A DNA stretch of 64,000 bases from Alkalicoccus saliphilus. Its GTDB lineage: Bacteria > Bacillota > Bacilli > Bacillales > Salisediminibacteriaceae. Positions 17,633 to 32,792 of the stretch are shown piece by piece. Each line of letters starts with the position of its first letter. The first letter of the stretch is position 1. Under the pieces are notes generated by a model. It did not search any database. It was not told where the DNA came from and worked only from the letters and a program-made list of their open reading frames with translations. The stretch covers positions 1 through 64,000 of the forward strand of contig NZ_PZJJ01000018.1 in the NCBI RefSeq assembly GCF_003044065.1. The letters are read 5' to 3'. The position numbers and the translations under genes were made by a program.

Positions 17633-17995
17633 TTATACAAGCTCGATGATGGCCATTTCTGCACCGTCACCGCGGCGAGGTCCAAGCTTCATTACGCGCG
17701 TGTAACCTCCCTGACGATCTTCATAACGCTTTGCGACATCGTCGAAAAGCTTCTGAACAGCGTCCTGACCAGTCTCCTCGTCAGCAACTTCCTTACGTAC
17801 GAAGGCAGCAGCCTGGCGACGGGCATGAAGGTCTCCACGCTTTCCAAGAGTGATCATCTTCTCCACGATAGAGCGGATTTCCTTTGCCTTCGGCTCTGTC
17901 GTTTCGATGCGCTCATTGATGATGAGGTCTGTCGTTAAATCGCGAAGCAATGCTTTACGGGCACTGCTGTCACGGCCTAGCTTTCTGTATCCCAT
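17633..17995 (-). CDS. rplQ: 50S ribosomal protein L17
   Basis: This 120-residue L17 is full length, with [19 protein letters not shown] at the start and the [18 protein letters not shown] ending. It follows rpoA by 47 bp, as in the alpha operon of Bacillus, and ends that operon. Confidence 0.97.
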   Translation of the reverse strand: MGYRKLGRDSSARKALLRDLTTDLIINERIETTEPKAKEIRSIVEKMITLGKRGDLHARRQAAAFVRKEVADEETGQDAVQKLFDDVAKRYEDRQGGYTRVMKLGPRRGDGAEMAIIELV

Positions 17996-18042
17996 GGTAG
18001 TTTCCCTCCTTCACAAATAACATCCCGCCGGATCCGGCGGTT

Positions 18043-18987
18043 TTATTCTTCTCTGCGCAGACCGAGACTGAGCTCGTGCAGTTTTTCCTGAACTTCCTCA
18101 AGGGATTTACGTCCAAGGTTACGCACTTTCATCATGTCGTCTTCGGATTTCTGCGTCAGTTCCTGTACCGTGTTGATTCCTGCACGCTTAAGGCAGTTGT
18201 AGGAGCGGACAGAAAGGTCGAGTTCCTCGATCGTCATCTCGAGTACTTTTTCCTTCTGATCTTCTTCCTTCTCAACCATAATCTCGGCATTCTGTGCCTG
18301 ATCGGTTAAGCCGACAAAGATGTTTAAATGCTCTGTCAGGATTTTAGCTCCCAGAGAAACTGCTTCCTCCGGACGGATACTTCCATCTGTCCAGACGTCC
18401 AGTGTCAGCTTGTCATAGTTTGTAACCTGACCTACGCGCGTATTTTCCACCTGGTAGTTTGCTCTCGCTACCGGTGTGAAAATCGAGTCAACCGGAATCA
18501 CGCCGATTGGCAGATCTCCGGTATTATTCCCTTCCGCCGGAACGTAGCCGCGTCCGCGGGAAGCTGTTACTTTCATCTGGAACTGGGCACCTTTGGAAAG
18601 AGTTGCGATGTGAAGATCCGGGTTAAGAATTTCTACATCACTGTCATGCGTGAAATCCGCAGCAGTAACTGTTCCTTCTCCGCTCACTTCGATCTCAATC
18701 GACTTCTCTTCATCAGAGTAAATCTTCAGCGCCAGCTGCTTCAGATTCAGGATAATGGTTGTTACGTCCTCAACCACTCCTTCAATCGTAGAAAATTCAT
18801 GCAGGACTCCGTTAAACTGAACGGATGTCACCGCCGCTCCCGGTAGTGAAGAGAGCAGAATGCGGCGCAGGGAATTCCCTAGCGTTGTACCGTATCCACG
18901 TTCCAGAGGTTCTACGACGAACTTTCCGTACGCTTGATCGTCGCTTAATTCGACCGTTTCAATCTTCGGCTTTTCTATCTCGATCAT
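18043..18987 (-). CDS. rpoA: RNA polymerase alpha subunit
   Basis: This 314-residue subunit starts RNA polymerase assembly as a dimer and contacts promoters and regulators. The N-terminal domain has [20 protein letters not shown] near residue 32. A linker near 230-245 precedes the C-terminal domain, with [20 protein letters not shown] and [11 protein letters not shown]. The length is normal for Bacilli. Confidence 0.97.
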   Translation of the reverse strand: MIEIEKPKIETVELSDDQAYGKFVVEPLERGYGTTLGNSLRRILLSSLPGAAVTSVQFNGVLHEFSTIEGVVEDVTTIILNLKQLALKIYSDEEKSIEIEVSGEGTVTAADFTHDSDVEILNPDLHIATLSKGAQFQMKVTASRGRGYVPAEGNNTGDLPIGVIPVDSIFTPVARANYQVENTRVGQVTNYDKLTLDVWTDGSIRPEEAVSLGAKILTEHLNIFVGLTDQAQNAEIMVEKEEDQKEKVLEMTIEELDLSVRSYNCLKRAGINTVQELTQKSEDDMMKVRNLGRKSLEEVQEKLHELSLGLRREE

Positions 18988-19146
18988 TCAACAAACCCTC
19001 CTTCAAAACGTCGAAACCCCGGTTGTGAGTGGCCACAACCGGAATCCCTCACTGGGCACACCTTGACCTGTTGCGAAACTGCAGTCCCGCCCTCAGAGGG
19101 ACGAGACAGTTTTCTTCCCGTCAGACAGGATCACCTGCCATGCTTA

Positions 19147-19539
19147 TTATACGCGACGACGTTTTGGTGGACGGCAGCCGTTGTGTGGAACAGGCGTTAC
19201 GTCACGAATCATGCTTACTTCAAGTCCAGTAGCCTGCAGGGAACGGATTGCTGCTTCACGTCCGGCACCAGGGCCTTTAACGGAAACTTCCACTTCCTTC
19301 ATGCCGTGGTCCATTGCTGATTTAGCTGCTGCTTCTGCGGCAGTCTGTGCTGCGAATGGAGTAGACTTACGGGAACCTTTGAATCCAAGGCCTCCGGCAC
19401 TTGCCCAGGAGATTGCATTTCCCTGAGTGTCAGTGATCGTTACGATCGTGTTGTTGAATGTGGAACGAATGTGTGCCACACCAGTTTCTATATTTTTACG
19501 CTGACGGCGCTTTGCGCGTGTCGTTTTTGGTTTAGCCAT
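19147..19539 (-). CDS. rpsK: 30S ribosomal protein S11
   Basis: This 130-residue S11 lies on the platform of the small subunit near the mRNA exit. [20 protein letters not shown] and the basic tail [10 protein letters not shown] are typical. It lies 18 bp after rpsM. Confidence 0.97.
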   Translation of the reverse strand: MAKPKTTRAKRRQRKNIETGVAHIRSTFNNTIVTITDTQGNAISWASAGGLGFKGSRKSTPFAAQTAAEAAAKSAMDHGMKEVEVSVKGPGAGREAAIRSLQATGLEVSMIRDVTPVPHNGCRPPKRRRV

Positions 19540-19557
19540 AATTAACCGCTACCTCCT

Positions 19558-19923
19558 TTACTTTTTCTTATTCGCGACTGTTCGACGAGGACCCTTACGA
19601 GTTCGCGCATTGTTCTTCGTCTTCTGTCCGCGAACCGGCAGTCCACGGCGGTGGCGGATACCACGGTAAGAACCGATTTCAATCAGACGCTTAATGTTAA
19701 GAGAAACTTCGCGGCGAAGATCCCCTTCTACTTTCACATTGTCTACAACTCCACGGATTTTACCGAGCTCATCTTCTGTCAGATCACGAACTCGTGTACT
19801 TTCAGAAACGCCGGCTTCTTTAAGAATCTCCGCTGCGCGGGATTTCCCGACTCCGTAGATATACGTAAGAGAAACGACAACCCGCTTATCACGGGGAATG
19901 TCGACACCTGCAACACGTGCCAT
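19558..19923 (-). CDS. rpsM: 30S ribosomal protein S13
   Basis: This 121-residue S13 forms the head contacts with the P-site tRNA and the large subunit. The start [14 protein letters not shown], the [13 protein letters not shown] block and the basic ending TVANKKK are intact. Confidence 0.97.
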   Translation of the reverse strand: MARVAGVDIPRDKRVVVSLTYIYGVGKSRAAEILKEAGVSESTRVRDLTEDELGKIRGVVDNVKVEGDLRREVSLNIKRLIEIGSYRGIRHRRGLPVRGQKTKNNARTRKGPRRTVANKKK

Positions 19924-19942
19924 ACTTTACACCTCCTGTGGT

Positions 19943-20083
<141 letters not shown>

Positions 20084-20105
20084 TTACGAATTCCAACGCC
20101 TCTTC

Positions 20106-20324
20106 TTATTTATAACGATACGTAATGCGACCGCGAGTCAGATCATACGGAGATAATTCGACTGTGACCTTGTCTCCCGGAAGAATACGGATATAATGCA
20201 TACGGATTTTACCGGATACGTGGGCAAGAATTTTGTGCCCGTTGTCCAGTTCCACTCGGAACATTGCGTTTGGAAGCGGCTCAATGACCGTTCCTTCTAC
20301 TTCGATTACATCTTCTTTGGCCAT
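20106..20324 (-). CDS. infA: translation initiation factor IF-1
   Basis: This 72-residue OB-fold protein blocks the A site during initiation. The sequence [20 protein letters not shown] through GRITYRYK is of standard length and pattern. It starts 4 bp after the KOW-protein gene. Confidence 0.97.
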   Translation of the reverse strand: MAKEDVIEVEGTVIEPLPNAMFRVELDNGHKILAHVSGKIRMHYIRILPGDKVTVELSPYDLTRGRITYRYK

Positions 20325-20328
20325 GAAT

Positions 20329-20631
20329 TTACTCTCCTTCCTTCAGTAAATTATCATTCATATAGGATGAAATTGCAAAGCGCAATTTTGCATTGGTAAC
20401 ACGACCTGTTTCTATTATACTGTTCTTTACTTCCGAGGCAATAACATGGCTCCGCTCGATGTGCTGAATGTTCTTTTTCTTCGGCCGGTCCACTTTGCGC
20501 TTATCGCCGTCGGCGAGCAGCACGAACCGGTCGTCAAGAACTTCTATGACACAGGCAAACTGGCCTTTGTCTCTTCCGTCAAGAATCCGCACGAACTCGC
20601 CGGCACGCGGGATCGAGTCAGGATCTTTCAT
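20329..20631 (-). CDS. KOW-domain (L14e-like) RNA-binding protein
   Basis: This 100-residue basic protein has a KOW-type start ([20 protein letters not shown]) followed by [14 protein letters not shown]. It matches the small protein found between map and infA in Bacillus (YbzG type), believed to bind RNA. Its exact role is unknown. It abuts map with no gap. Confidence 0.8.
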   Translation of the reverse strand: MKDPDSIPRAGEFVRILDGRDKGQFACVIEVLDDRFVLLADGDKRKVDRPKKKNIQHIERSHVIASEVKNSIIETGRVTNAKLRFAISSYMNDNLLKEGE

Positions 20632-22934
<2,303 letters not shown>

Positions 22935-23378
22935 TTATACTTCTTCAGCAGTTCCTCCGGCAGCTTCGATAGCTTCCTTTGCGGATCCGGAAAACTTGTT
23001 GGCCTTTACTGTAAGCTTACGCTCCAGCGTTCCGTTTCCTAGAACTTTGATACCGTCACGCTCGTTTTTCACCACACCGGACTCTACAAGCTGAGCCGGG
23101 GATACTTCTGTTCCGTCTTCGAAACGGTTGAGTGTATCCAGGTTCACGACAGCGTACTCTGTACGGTTCGGGTTCTTAAATCCTCGCTTTGGAAGACGTC
23201 GGAAAATAGGCATCTGCCCACCTTCGAAACCTGGGCGAACACCGCCGCCGGAACGCGCGTTTTGACCTTTGTGCCCGCGTCCGGCTGTTTTACCATTACC
23301 AGTACCGACACCACGGCCTTTACGCTTACGCTTCTGGTTACGGGAACCTTCAGCAGGTTTTAGTTCGTGAAGTTGCAT
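22935..23378 (-). CDS. rplO: 50S ribosomal protein L15
   Basis: This 147-residue L15 has the glycine-arginine-rich N-terminus ([18 protein letters not shown]) that threads into 23S rRNA, and a complete C-terminal globular part ending [10 protein letters not shown]. Its stop directly borders the secY relic, where secY translation would normally start. Confidence 0.97.
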   Translation of the reverse strand: MQLHELKPAEGSRNQKRKRKGRGVGTGNGKTAGRGHKGQNARSGGGVRPGFEGGQMPIFRRLPKRGFKNPNRTEYAVVNLDTLNRFEDGTEVSPAQLVESGVVKNERDGIKVLGNGTLERKLTVKANKFSGSAKEAIEAAGGTAEEV

Positions 23379-23404
23379 GTTGACACCTCCTCAGGGTTTT
23401 CTAA

Positions 23405-23593
23405 TTATGCGTCGATTTCTTTTACGCTGACGAGATGGGAAACTTTGTTTACCATTCCGCGCATTGCATCGTTATCCTCTTGAACAACTTTGCTGTTCAT
23501 TTTGCCAAGACCGAGGGTCTTCACAGTAACACGCTGCTCTTCCGGACGTCCGATAAGGCTGCGTGTGAGGGTAATTTCTAATTTCTTCGCCAT
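23405..23593 (-). CDS. rpmD: 50S ribosomal protein L30
   Basis: This 62-residue L30 is of normal bacterial size. The blocks [19 protein letters not shown] and [13 protein letters not shown] are typical. It lies 13 bp after rpsE. Confidence 0.96.
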   Translation of the reverse strand: MAKKLEITLTRSLIGRPEEQRVTVKTLGLGKMNSKVVQEDNDAMRGMVNKVSHLVSVKEIDA

Positions 23594-23606
23594 GCCAATT
23601 CCCTCC

Positions 23607-24104
23607 TTAACCTAGCAACTCTTCAACAGATTTGCCGCGTAGTTTTGCAACTTGTTCCGGGCTTTTCAGGCTTTCAAGACCCTGAAGTGTTGCACGTACC
23701 ATGTTAATAGGGTTGTTTGAACCTAGGGACTTCGAAAGGATGTCACCTACACCAGCAAGCTCGAGTACCGCACGGACCGGTCCGCCGGCAATAACTCCTG
23801 TACCTTCAGAAGCGGGCTTGAGAAGTACGCTTCCAGCTCCGAATTCTCCAGTGATCTGGTGAGGGATGGATGTTCCCTGCATCGGCACTTTAATAAGGTT
23901 TTTCTTGCCGTCCTCGATTGCTTTACGGATCGCTTCCGGGACCTCAAGTGCCTTACCCATGCCAAATCCAACGTGGCCGTTCTTGTCGCCTACAACAACT
24001 AGTGCTGCGAAGCGGAAGCGGCGTCCACCTTTTACAACTTTGGCTACGCGGTTGACTGTAACCACGCGCTCTTCAATTTCAAGTTTGCTTGCATCGATAC
24101 GCAA
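23607..24104 (-). CDS. rpsE: 30S ribosomal protein S5
   Basis: This 165-residue S5 helps control decoding fidelity. The N-terminal RNA-binding loop [20 protein letters not shown] and the C-terminal [17 protein letters not shown] are intact. Confidence 0.97.
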   Translation of the reverse strand: MRIDASKLEIEERVVTVNRVAKVVKGGRRFRFAALVVVGDKNGHVGFGMGKALEVPEAIRKAIEDGKKNLIKVPMQGTSIPHQITGEFGAGSVLLKPASEGTGVIAGGPVRAVLELAGVGDILSKSLGSNNPINMVRATLQGLESLKSPEQVAKLRGKSVEELLG

Positions 24105-24130
24105 TGTGTTTCCCTCCTTTATTGCTTCAA

Positions 24131-24493
24131 TTAAAACTTCAGACCAGCTTCGCGGGCAGCATCTGCAAGTTCTTTGACACGACCGTGGTAGAGGTAGCCT
24201 CCGCGGTCAAATACGACTGTTTCTTTGCCTTGTTCAAGGGCACGTTTCGCCACAAGTTCGCCGACTTGACGAGCTGCGTCTTTGTTCCCGCCGTTTTCTA
24301 ACCCAAGTTCTTTATCTAAGCTGGAAGCACCAGCGATTGTAACGCCTGCGACGTCGTCAATCAGCTGGGCATTGATGTGCTTATTAGAACGGAAAACATT
24401 CAGACGGGGACGTTCAGCAGTACCTGTGATCGAACGACGAACGTGGGCATGTCTTTTCTTACGTACCTCGTTCTTAGAATTCTTCGTGATCAT
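24131..24493 (-). CDS. rplR: 50S ribosomal protein L18
   Basis: This 120-residue L18 binds 5S rRNA with L5. The start [20 protein letters not shown] and the end [20 protein letters not shown] are family hallmarks. Confidence 0.97.
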   Translation of the reverse strand: MITKNSKNEVRKKRHAHVRRSITGTAERPRLNVFRSNKHINAQLIDDVAGVTIAGASSLDKELGLENGGNKDAARQVGELVAKRALEQGKETVVFDRGGYLYHGRVKELADAAREAGLKF

Positions 24494-24526
24494 CGAACGT
24501 CATTCCTTTCTTCCGTTATTCAGGAT

Positions 24527-25063
24527 TTATTTACCTGTCTTACCTTCTTTACGACGAACATACTCGCCTTCGTAACGGATACCTTTGCCTTTGTAAGGCT
24601 CTGGGATACGTACAGCACGGATGTTGGAAGCAAGGGCTCCAACGCTCTCCTTGTCGATACCTCTGACAGTGATTTTCGTGTTGGAAGGAACGTCGATTTC
24701 GAGGCCGTTTTCCTCTACGAATTCAACCGGGTGGGAAAGGCCGACGTTAAGGACAACCTTATTACCGGTTTTCTGCGCACGGTAACCAACCCCAACGAGC
24801 TCAAGGTTCTTTTGGAAACCCTGGGAAACACCTTCGATCATGTTATTGATCATGCTGCGTGTTGTACCGTGCAGCGCGCGGTGATCCTTATGGTCGGATG
24901 GGCGCTCAACTGTGATGATATTATCTTCCTGCTTAACAGTCATGTCGTGGTGGATGTTACGGCTTAGTTCCCCTTTAGGGCCTTTAACCGTCACCTTAGT
25001 GCCGTCAAGCTTTAATTCAACTCCAGATGGAATTTCAATAGGCTTTAAACCAATTCGGGACAT
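24527..25063 (-). CDS. rplF: 50S ribosomal protein L6
   Basis: This 178-residue L6 has its two repeated domains, ending [17 protein letters not shown]. The start MSRIGLKPI is chosen because GGAGG lies 8 bp before that ATG. An in-frame GTG three codons upstream overlaps the ribosome site. Confidence 0.97.
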   Translation of the reverse strand: MSRIGLKPIEIPSGVELKLDGTKVTVKGPKGELSRNIHHDMTVKQEDNIITVERPSDHKDHRALHGTTRSMINNMIEGVSQGFQKNLELVGVGYRAQKTGNKVVLNVGLSHPVEFVEENGLEIDVPSNTKITVRGIDKESVGALASNIRAVRIPEPYKGKGIRYEGEYVRRKEGKTGK

Positions 25064-25094
25064 ACGTGACACCTCCGTTCTCTTACGTTATTTA

Positions 25095-25493
25095 TTACCA
25101 GACGTATGCGATTACTTCGCCGCCGACTTTTTTCTGACGGGCTTCTTTATCAGTGATGACGCCGCTTGAAGACGAAATGATTGCAATACCGAGTCCTCCG
25201 AGTACACGTGGTACCTCATCGGATTTCGCGTAAACGCGCAGGCCTGGCTTACTGATTTTCTTAAGGCCGGTGATAACCTTCTCGTTATTGGCACCATACT
25301 TAAGGAAAAGGCGTAGTACACCCTGCTTGCTATCTTCAACTGCCTCGTAGTCGCGGATAAAACCTTCGCGCTTGAGGATGTCTGCAATTTCTTTTTTCAT
25401 GTTTGAAGCTGGAAGCTCCAAGCTTGTGTGACGTACTAGATTCGCATTACGGATGCGAGTCAGCATGTCAGCAATAGGATCTGTCATGACCAT
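25095..25493 (-). CDS. rpsH: 30S ribosomal protein S8
   Basis: This 132-residue S8 binds the central domain of 16S rRNA. It begins [18 protein letters not shown] and ends AYVW like other Bacilli S8. In many bacteria S8 represses spc translation, but no site was verified here. Confidence 0.97.
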   Translation of the reverse strand: MVMTDPIADMLTRIRNANLVRHTSLELPASNMKKEIADILKREGFIRDYEAVEDSKQGVLRLFLKYGANNEKVITGLKKISKPGLRVYAKSDEVPRVLGGLGIAIISSSSGVITDKEARQKKVGGEVIAYVW

Positions 25494-25521
25494 CGTATTT
25501 ACCTCCTTCCTTTAAACGGAA

Positions 25522-25707
25522 TTACCAGCTAGCTTTTTTAACGCCCGGAATTTGACCTTTGTGTGCAAGATCCCGGAAGCAGATACGGCAAAGTTTGAAC
25601 TTGCGAAGAACACTATGCGGACGTCCGCACTTTTCGCAGCGAGTGTACTCTTGTACAGCAAACTTTTTCGTACGCTTCTGTTTTGCGACCATTGATTTTT
25701 TCGCCAA
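25522..25707 (-). CDS. rpsN: 30S ribosomal protein S14, zinc-binding type Z
   Basis: This 61-residue S14 is the short zinc form, with [20 protein letters not shown] providing four Cys ligands. It lies 29 bp after rplE in the usual spc position. Confidence 0.96.
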   Translation of the reverse strand: MAKKSMVAKQKRTKKFAVQEYTRCEKCGRPHSVLRKFKLCRICFRDLAHKGQIPGVKKASW

Positions 25708-25736
25708 GGTCTACACTCCTCTCTTCTTTCAGAGTA

Positions 25737-26276
25737 TTATTTCTGGAACGGCATGCCAAACTGTGTAAGCAGTTCGCGTGCTTCTTCATCAGTGCCTGCA
25801 GTTGTAACAACAACAATATCCATACCCCGGACTTTATCTACGTTATCGTAGTTGATTTCCGGAAAGATAAGCTGTTCTTTAACACCCAGTGTATAGTTGC
25901 CGCGGCCATCAAATGCTTTCTTTGATACCCCTCGGAAGTCACGTACACGTGGAAGAGATACAGAGACAAGCTTGTCGAGGAAATCGTACATGCGCTCACC
26001 GCGGAGAGTAACTTTCGCTCCGATAGGCATGCCTTCACGTACTTTAAATCCTGCGATGGATTTTTTAGCTTTTGTAACGATCGGCTTCTGACCAGTAATC
26101 TGAGTCAGCTCTTCTACTGCTTTATCAAGAACTTTAGAGTTCTGTACAGCGTCACCGACACCCATGTTCACAACGATTTTCTCAATCTTTGGCACTTCCA
26201 TAACGGAAGAGTAATCGAATTTATCTTTTAGGGAAGGAGTAATCTCCTTGTTGTATTGTTCTTTCAGACGGCTCAT
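25737..26276 (-). CDS. rplE: 50S ribosomal protein L5
   Basis: This 179-residue L5 binds 5S rRNA and contacts P-site tRNA. The blocks [36 protein letters not shown] and [18 protein letters not shown] are present. Confidence 0.97.
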   Translation of the reverse strand: MSRLKEQYNKEITPSLKDKFDYSSVMEVPKIEKIVVNMGVGDAVQNSKVLDKAVEELTQITGQKPIVTKAKKSIAGFKVREGMPIGAKVTLRGERMYDFLDKLVSVSLPRVRDFRGVSKKAFDGRGNYTLGVKEQLIFPEINYDNVDKVRGMDIVVVTTAGTDEEARELLTQFGMPFQK

Positions 26277-26305
26277 TAAGTGGACCTCCTTTCAGCAACC
26301 GGCAT

Positions 26306-26638
26306 TTACTTGTCGAGAGTTTCGCCGGACTTTTTAGCAATGCGTACTTTTTTTCCGTTTTCATCGGTCTTGAATCCTACACGCGTCGGCTCGTTCGTAG
26401 ATGGGTCGACAACCATTACGTTGGATACGTGAATAGGCGCTTCCTGGTTAAGAATTCCACCTTGTGGATTGGATTGTGATGGCTTGGCATGCTTCTTTAC
26501 CATGTTGACGCCTTCCACAAGAACACGTGATTTTGTCGGATAAGCTTCAAGAATTTTTCCTTCTTGGCCTTTGTCCTTACCGGAGATGACTTTTACGGTA
26601 TCTCCCTTTTTAACGTGCAATTTCACTTGTTGGGACAT
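26306..26638 (-). CDS. rplX: 50S ribosomal protein L24
   Basis: This 110-residue L24 starts large-subunit assembly. The KOW motif [17 protein letters not shown] lies near residue 15, and the [18 protein letters not shown] block follows. It is a few residues longer than most L24 at the C-terminus. Confidence 0.96.
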   Translation of the reverse strand: MSQQVKLHVKKGDTVKVISGKDKGQEGKILEAYPTKSRVLVEGVNMVKKHAKPSQSNPQGGILNQEAPIHVSNVMVVDPSTNEPTRVGFKTDENGKKVRIAKKSGETLDK

Positions 26639-26684
26639 GAGGGCACCTCCTCTTTACTCGGTCTTTATCGATATATGGCATGAA

Positions 26685-27071
<387 letters not shown>

Positions 27072-27096
27072 TCAGGTAAGCAAACATAATGTCTGG

Positions 27097-27360
27097 TTAG
27101 ATAATTACGGCCTCTTCTACTACTTCCACAAGGCGGAATCGCTTATCCTTAGATAGCGGTCGAGTTTCCATAATGCGAACGACGTCATTCACTTTTGCAG
27201 TGTTGTTTTCATCGTGCGCTTTATATTTCTTCGTATGCTTCACGCGTTTGCCGTAAAGCGGGTGCATCTTGTAAGTTTCAGCTACCACGGTAATTGTCTT
27301 ATCCATTTTGTCGGATGTTACACGACCTACATAGCTCTTACGATTATTTCTATCTTCCAC
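27097..27360 (-). CDS. rpsQ: 30S ribosomal protein S17
   Basis: This 87-residue S17 binds 16S rRNA early in assembly. The start is a GTG ([14 protein letters not shown]), with GAGGAGG placed correctly. A TTG six codons upstream lies inside that ribosome site and is rejected. The block [20 protein letters not shown] is typical. Confidence 0.95.
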   Translation of the reverse strand: MEDRNNRKSYVGRVTSDKMDKTITVVAETYKMHPLYGKRVKHTKKYKAHDENNTAKVNDVVRIMETRPLSKDKRFRLVEVVEEAVII

Positions 27361-27380
27361 GGTAAGACCTCCTCTCAAGA

Positions 27381-28670
<1,290 letters not shown>

Positions 28671-28672
28671 AC

Positions 28673-29014
28673 TTATCCCTCCTTCTTCTCAGTTAGCACC
28701 ACTGTAATGTGGCTCGTTCGTTTATTGATCCGGCTCGCACGTCCCTGTGCACGTGGACGGAATCTTTTAAGTGTAATTCCTTCGTCTACGAAAATTTGAT
28801 CGACAACCAGGTTGTCCGGCTCCATTTCGTAGTTATGCTCTGCGTTCGCAATAGCTGAATTTAAAAGCTTCTCCACCACAGGGGATGCTTTCTTCGGCGT
28901 GTGGTTAAGGATGGAGATTGCTTCTCCTACTTCTTTTCCACGGATCAGGTCTACGACCAGACGAGCTTTGCGAGGAGCAATACGCACTTGTTTTGCAACT
29001 GCTTTAGCTTCCAT
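28673..29014 (-). CDS. rplV: 50S ribosomal protein L22
   Basis: This 113-residue L22 contributes the beta-hairpin that narrows the exit tunnel ([20 protein letters not shown]). No insertion of the kind that gives macrolide resistance is seen in the hairpin. Confidence 0.97.
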   Translation of the reverse strand: MEAKAVAKQVRIAPRKARLVVDLIRGKEVGEAISILNHTPKKASPVVEKLLNSAIANAEHNYEMEPDNLVVDQIFVDEGITLKRFRPRAQGRASRINKRTSHITVVLTEKKEG

Positions 29015-29036
29015 GATCAGTACCTCCCCTCTCTAT

Positions 29037-29315
29037 TTAGCGTCGTGTTTTTCTATCGTCAGAAGCGTGGCCTTTGTACGTACGCGTTGGTGCAAATTCA
29101 CCAAGCTTGTGTCCAACCATGTCTTCTTGAATGTAAACCGGCACGTGCTTACGACCATCATAAACTGCAATCGTATGCCCGATGAACTGTGGGAAAATTG
29201 TAGAGCGGCGGGACCACGTCTTGATAACTCTCTTATCACTCGTTTCGCCCTGAGCTTCCACCTTTTTCATAAGGTGATCATCTACAAAAGGTCCCTTTTT
29301 TAAGCTGCGACCCAT
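29037..29315 (-). CDS. rpsS: 30S ribosomal protein S19
   Basis: This 92-residue S19 is in the head of the small subunit. [20 protein letters not shown] and [19 protein letters not shown] are standard. Confidence 0.97.
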   Translation of the reverse strand: MGRSLKKGPFVDDHLMKKVEAQGETSDKRVIKTWSRRSTIFPQFIGHTIAVYDGRKHVPVYIQEDMVGHKLGEFAPTRTYKGHASDDRKTRR

Positions 29316-29375
29316 AATGGTACCTCCCTTCGCGACTGCGCTACGGTTCTGCCAGAGAACCGTAGGACAATCCCG

Positions 29376-30215
29376 TTATTTTTTCTTTTTCTTGCGTCCA
29401 CGTACAATATATTTGTCAGTGTCTTTGTTTTTCTTACGTGTCTTGTAGCCAAGCGTAGGCTGACCCCAAGGAGAAACTGGAGATGGACGTCCGATTGGCG
29501 CTCGTCCTTCACCACCACCGTGTGGGTGATCGCTAGGGTTCATAACAGAACCACGTACGGTTGGACGACGGTTCATCCAGCGGGAACGACCAGCTTTACC
29601 AATGTTTACAAGTTCGTGCTCGATGTTTCCAACCTGACCAACTGTAGCACGGCATGTGCCAAGAATCAAGCGGGTTTCACCGGAACGAAGACGTACAAGA
29701 ACGTACTTGTCTTCCCGGCCGAGCACCTGTGCTTCTGCTCCTGCAGAACGTACAAGCTGTCCACCTTTTCCTGGACGGAGCTCGATGTTGTGGATGATCG
29801 TACCAACTGGAATGTCCTTCAGCTGAAGAGCATTACCTACTTTGATATCGGCATCCTTACCGGAAGTGATTTCTGTGCCTACTTTAAGACCTTTTGGTGC
29901 AAGAATGTAGCGCTTTTCCCCATCAACGTAGTTGATAAGAGCGATATTCGCAGAGCGGTTCGGATCGTATTCGATCGTAGCAACGCGGCCTGGAATTCCA
30001 TCTTTATCACGCTTAAAGTCGATTACACGGTATTGACGCTTGTGTCCGCCACCCTGGTGACGCACTGAAATACGTCCCTGGTTATTACGGCCGGCCTTTT
30101 TAGAAAGTGGCGTCAGAAGTGAACGTTCAGGCTGGTCTGTAGTCAGTTCCTGAAAGTCCAGTGACGTCATAAAACGGCGGCCGTTCGTGGTCGGTTTATA
30201 CTTTTTAATAGCCAT
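29376..30215 (-). CDS. rplB: 50S ribosomal protein L2
   Basis: This 279-residue L2 is needed for peptidyl transfer. The block [18 protein letters not shown], with the critical His, lies near residue 225. The C-terminus is a basic lysine run. Confidence 0.98.
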   Translation of the reverse strand: MAIKKYKPTTNGRRFMTSLDFQELTTDQPERSLLTPLSKKAGRNNQGRISVRHQGGGHKRQYRVIDFKRDKDGIPGRVATIEYDPNRSANIALINYVDGEKRYILAPKGLKVGTEITSGKDADIKVGNALQLKDIPVGTIIHNIELRPGKGGQLVRSAGAEAQVLGREDKYVLVRLRSGETRLILGTCRATVGQVGNIEHELVNIGKAGRSRWMNRRPTVRGSVMNPSDHPHGGGEGRAPIGRPSPVSPWGQPTLGYKTRKKNKDTDKYIVRGRKKKKK

Positions 30216-30244
30216 GAGCTTTTCCCTCCTTCTCTAAAAAATGT

Positions 30245-30535
30245 TTACGCACCTTCAAAGAATTCTAGTTCTTTGCTGTCCGCTGAGAGCTCAACAATTG
30301 CTTTTTTGCGCTTGCGAGTGTAGCCGCTGTGACGGCCGAAACGCTTGAATTTCCCTTTATAGTTCATCGTGTTAACGTTCACGACTTCCACACCGAAGAT
30401 TTCCTCAACAGCAGATTTAACCTGCGGCTTAGTTGCGCGGGGATCTACTTCAAATGTGTACTTCTTTTCAGCCATAAGGTCTGCAGAACGTTCCGTGATG
30501 ATCGGGCGCTTAATAATATCTCTTGCGTTTGCCAT
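30245..30535 (-). CDS. rplW: 50S ribosomal protein L23
   Basis: This 96-residue L23 is the docking site of trigger factor and SRP at the exit tunnel. [17 protein letters not shown] and the basic hairpin [20 protein letters not shown] are present. Its ATG shares a base with the rplD stop (TAATG), so the genes are coupled. Confidence 0.97.
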   Translation of the reverse strand: MANARDIIKRPIITERSADLMAEKKYTFEVDPRATKPQVKSAVEEIFGVEVVNVNTMNYKGKFKRFGRHSGYTRKRKKAIVELSADSKELEFFEGA

Positions 30536-31158
30536 TATGCAAGCACCTCCTCTACCTGTTTAACAGCATCCTGTGTGATAACGAGTTTCTCGTGGGCGAG
30601 AAGATCAAGTACGTTCACATTCGCTGCTTTCACGGATTTTACTCCTGGAAGGTTACGGGCGGAAAGAGCAACTGCTTCATTTTCGTCCGCTGTTACGATA
30701 AGCGTTTTTGTTGTTGCCGATAGGCCGGCAAGAACTGCTTTCATTTCCTTCGTTTTTGGAGCTTCAAAACTTAGTGCATCAACAACAAGGATGTTTTCAT
30801 CCTTTACTTTGGAAGATAGTGCTGATTTTAGTGCCAGACGGCGCTGCTTCTTAGGAAGCTTGTAGCCGTAGTTACGTGGTGTAGGACCGAAAGCTACTCC
30901 ACCGCCTACCCAGATTGGGGAACGTGTGGAACCATGACGGGCACGGCCTGTACCTTTTTGACGCCAAGGCTTCGCTCCACCGCCGCGTACTTCTGAGCGG
31001 TTTTTTGTTGAATGTGTACCTTGACGGCGTGATGCTTGCTGCATAATCACTGCGTCGTAAAGTACGCTTTCGTTTGGTTCAATACCGAATACGCCTTCTG
31101 CAAGCTCGATATCGCCTGCTTGAGAGCCATCTTGTTTATACAAAGTTACTTTAGGCAT
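30535..31158 (-). CDS. rplD: 50S ribosomal protein L4
   Basis: This 207-residue L4 has its long tunnel-wall loop ([20 protein letters not shown]) and the globular domain. In some bacteria L4 controls the S10 operon, but I did not verify a matching leader structure. Confidence 0.97.
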   Translation of the reverse strand: MPKVTLYKQDGSQAGDIELAEGVFGIEPNESVLYDAVIMQQASRRQGTHSTKNRSEVRGGGAKPWRQKGTGRARHGSTRSPIWVGGGVAFGPTPRNYGYKLPKKQRRLALKSALSSKVKDENILVVDALSFEAPKTKEMKAVLAGLSATTKTLIVTADENEAVALSARNLPGVKSVKAANVNVLDLLAHEKLVITQDAVKQVEEVLA

Positions 31159-31184
31159 CGGGGCTCCTCCTTTCTTATCCGAAA

Positions 31185-31814
31185 TTATTCAGCTTTAGTT
31201 GCTGATTGAACTGTTACAAAGCTTTTCTTCGCTCCAGGGACATTCCCTTTGATTAGAAGAACATTGCGCTCTGTATCTACTTTTACGACTTCAAGATTCT
31301 GAATCGTTACCGTTTCGCCGCCCATGCGTCCTGGAAGTAGCTTACCAGGCCGTACGTGGTTCGGGTCAACAGGACCCATTGAACCTGGGGAACGATGGTA
31401 GTGGGAACCGTGAGTCATTGGTCCGCGGGACTGATTGTGGCGTTTGATCGCACCCTGGAATCCTTTACCTTTGGACTGCCCGGTTACGTCAACCACATCT
31501 CCCTCTGCAAAGACGTCTACCTTAATTTCCTGACCAACCTCTAGTTCCGCTGTTTCAGCGTCGCGGACTTCCTTCACGAAGCGCTTAGGAGTTGTCTGCG
31601 CTTTTTCAGCGTGACCTTTTGCAGGCTTTCTCTGTGCACTCCCTTTTTTGTCAAATGCACCAAGCTGAACAGCTTCATAGCCTTCTCCTTCAACCGTCTT
31701 CTTCTGAAGAACAACGTTAGGCTCTGCCTGAATCACTGTCACCGGTAATGCTTCACCAGTTTCGCTGAAAATCTGCGTCATGCCTAGTTTCTTTCCTAAG
31801 ATTCCTTTGGTCAT
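31185..31814 (-). CDS. rplC: 50S ribosomal protein L3
   Basis: This 209-residue L3 starts [16 protein letters not shown] and contains [20 protein letters not shown], whose loop reaches the peptidyl-transferase centre. Confidence 0.97.
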   Translation of the reverse strand: MTKGILGKKLGMTQIFSETGEALPVTVIQAEPNVVLQKKTVEGEGYEAVQLGAFDKKGSAQRKPAKGHAEKAQTTPKRFVKEVRDAETAELEVGQEIKVDVFAEGDVVDVTGQSKGKGFQGAIKRHNQSRGPMTHGSHYHRSPGSMGPVDPNHVRPGKLLPGRMGGETVTIQNLEVVKVDTERNVLLIKGNVPGAKKSFVTVQSATKAE

Positions 31815-31862
31815 CCGTCACACCTCCTGTAATTAATATTTTTAATTTATATTTATCAAAAA

Positions 31863-32279
<417 letters not shown>

Positions 32280-32307
32280 CTAAGCCTTTTTGTGACCAAC
32301 ATTAGAT

Positions 32308-32336
32308 AGTATACAGGATTCCTCCGGTACACGCAA
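32308..32336 (-). promoter_or_regulatory. S10 operon promoter
   Basis: On the minus strand TTGCGT (32336-32331) is 17 bp from TATACT (32313-32308). The start would lie near 32300, about 130 bp before rpsJ. The leader between them contains GC-rich sequence (32225-32265) that could fold, but no clear terminator. Confidence 0.65.
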
Positions 32337-32580
32337 TCTTTTTTTCAACATTTCTACGGTCACACTTTGAATATTATACAAGCCGCCTCCCGGAATTTCA
32401 AGGGGGCATGAAAAATTCTCATCAATTGTCCCAGAGAAGCAGTGCTGCAGCTTGTAAGCGGGTTAGCAGGCGGCTCTTCTGCAGCAATACAATACTATAG
32501 AAGAAACTCGTTATTTTTAGACCACCGGGCGCATCAGTCGGGCGGTGAAAACAAGAGCCGTGCGTTCGCTCGTGGCGTCT

Positions 32581-32747
32581 TTTAATCATTATAAGAGCAT
32601 CTTTAATCATTATAGACGCTGTTTAAACTTTATAAACGGCTCATTTGTCATCAGTGGAAGTTTTAATCATTATAGAGGTGTTTTTAATCACCTGTCTCCT
32701 CTTTTTCAGGAGAATCAATCATTACCCGCCGCCGATTAATCATTACT
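32581..32747. repeat. phased short-repeat array 1, downstream of the NERD gene
   Basis: Eight 13-bp units of consensus TTTAATCATTATA start at 32581, 32602, 32622, 32644, 32662, 32683, 32714 and 32735. The steps are 21, 20, 22, 18, 21, 31 and 21 bp. Units 1, 2 and 5 are exact, unit 3 is TTTAAACTTTATA, unit 4 is the diverged TTTGTCATCAGTG, and units 6-8 are partial. Spacers are mostly 5-9 bp and unrelated. The ~21-bp phasing puts the units on one face of the helix. Confidence 0.9.
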
Positions 32748-32754
32748 CAAGTAC

Positions 32755-32787
32755 AAAAAAGCTGCCGGCCCATGAGCGGACCGGCAG
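32755..32787 (-). terminator. intrinsic terminator of the NERD gene
   Basis: CTGCCGG (32762-32768) pairs with CCGGCAG (32781-32787), and the minus strand continues into TTTTTT (32760-32755). It lies between the NERD stop and array 1. Confidence 0.85.
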
Positions 32788-32792
32788 TACAG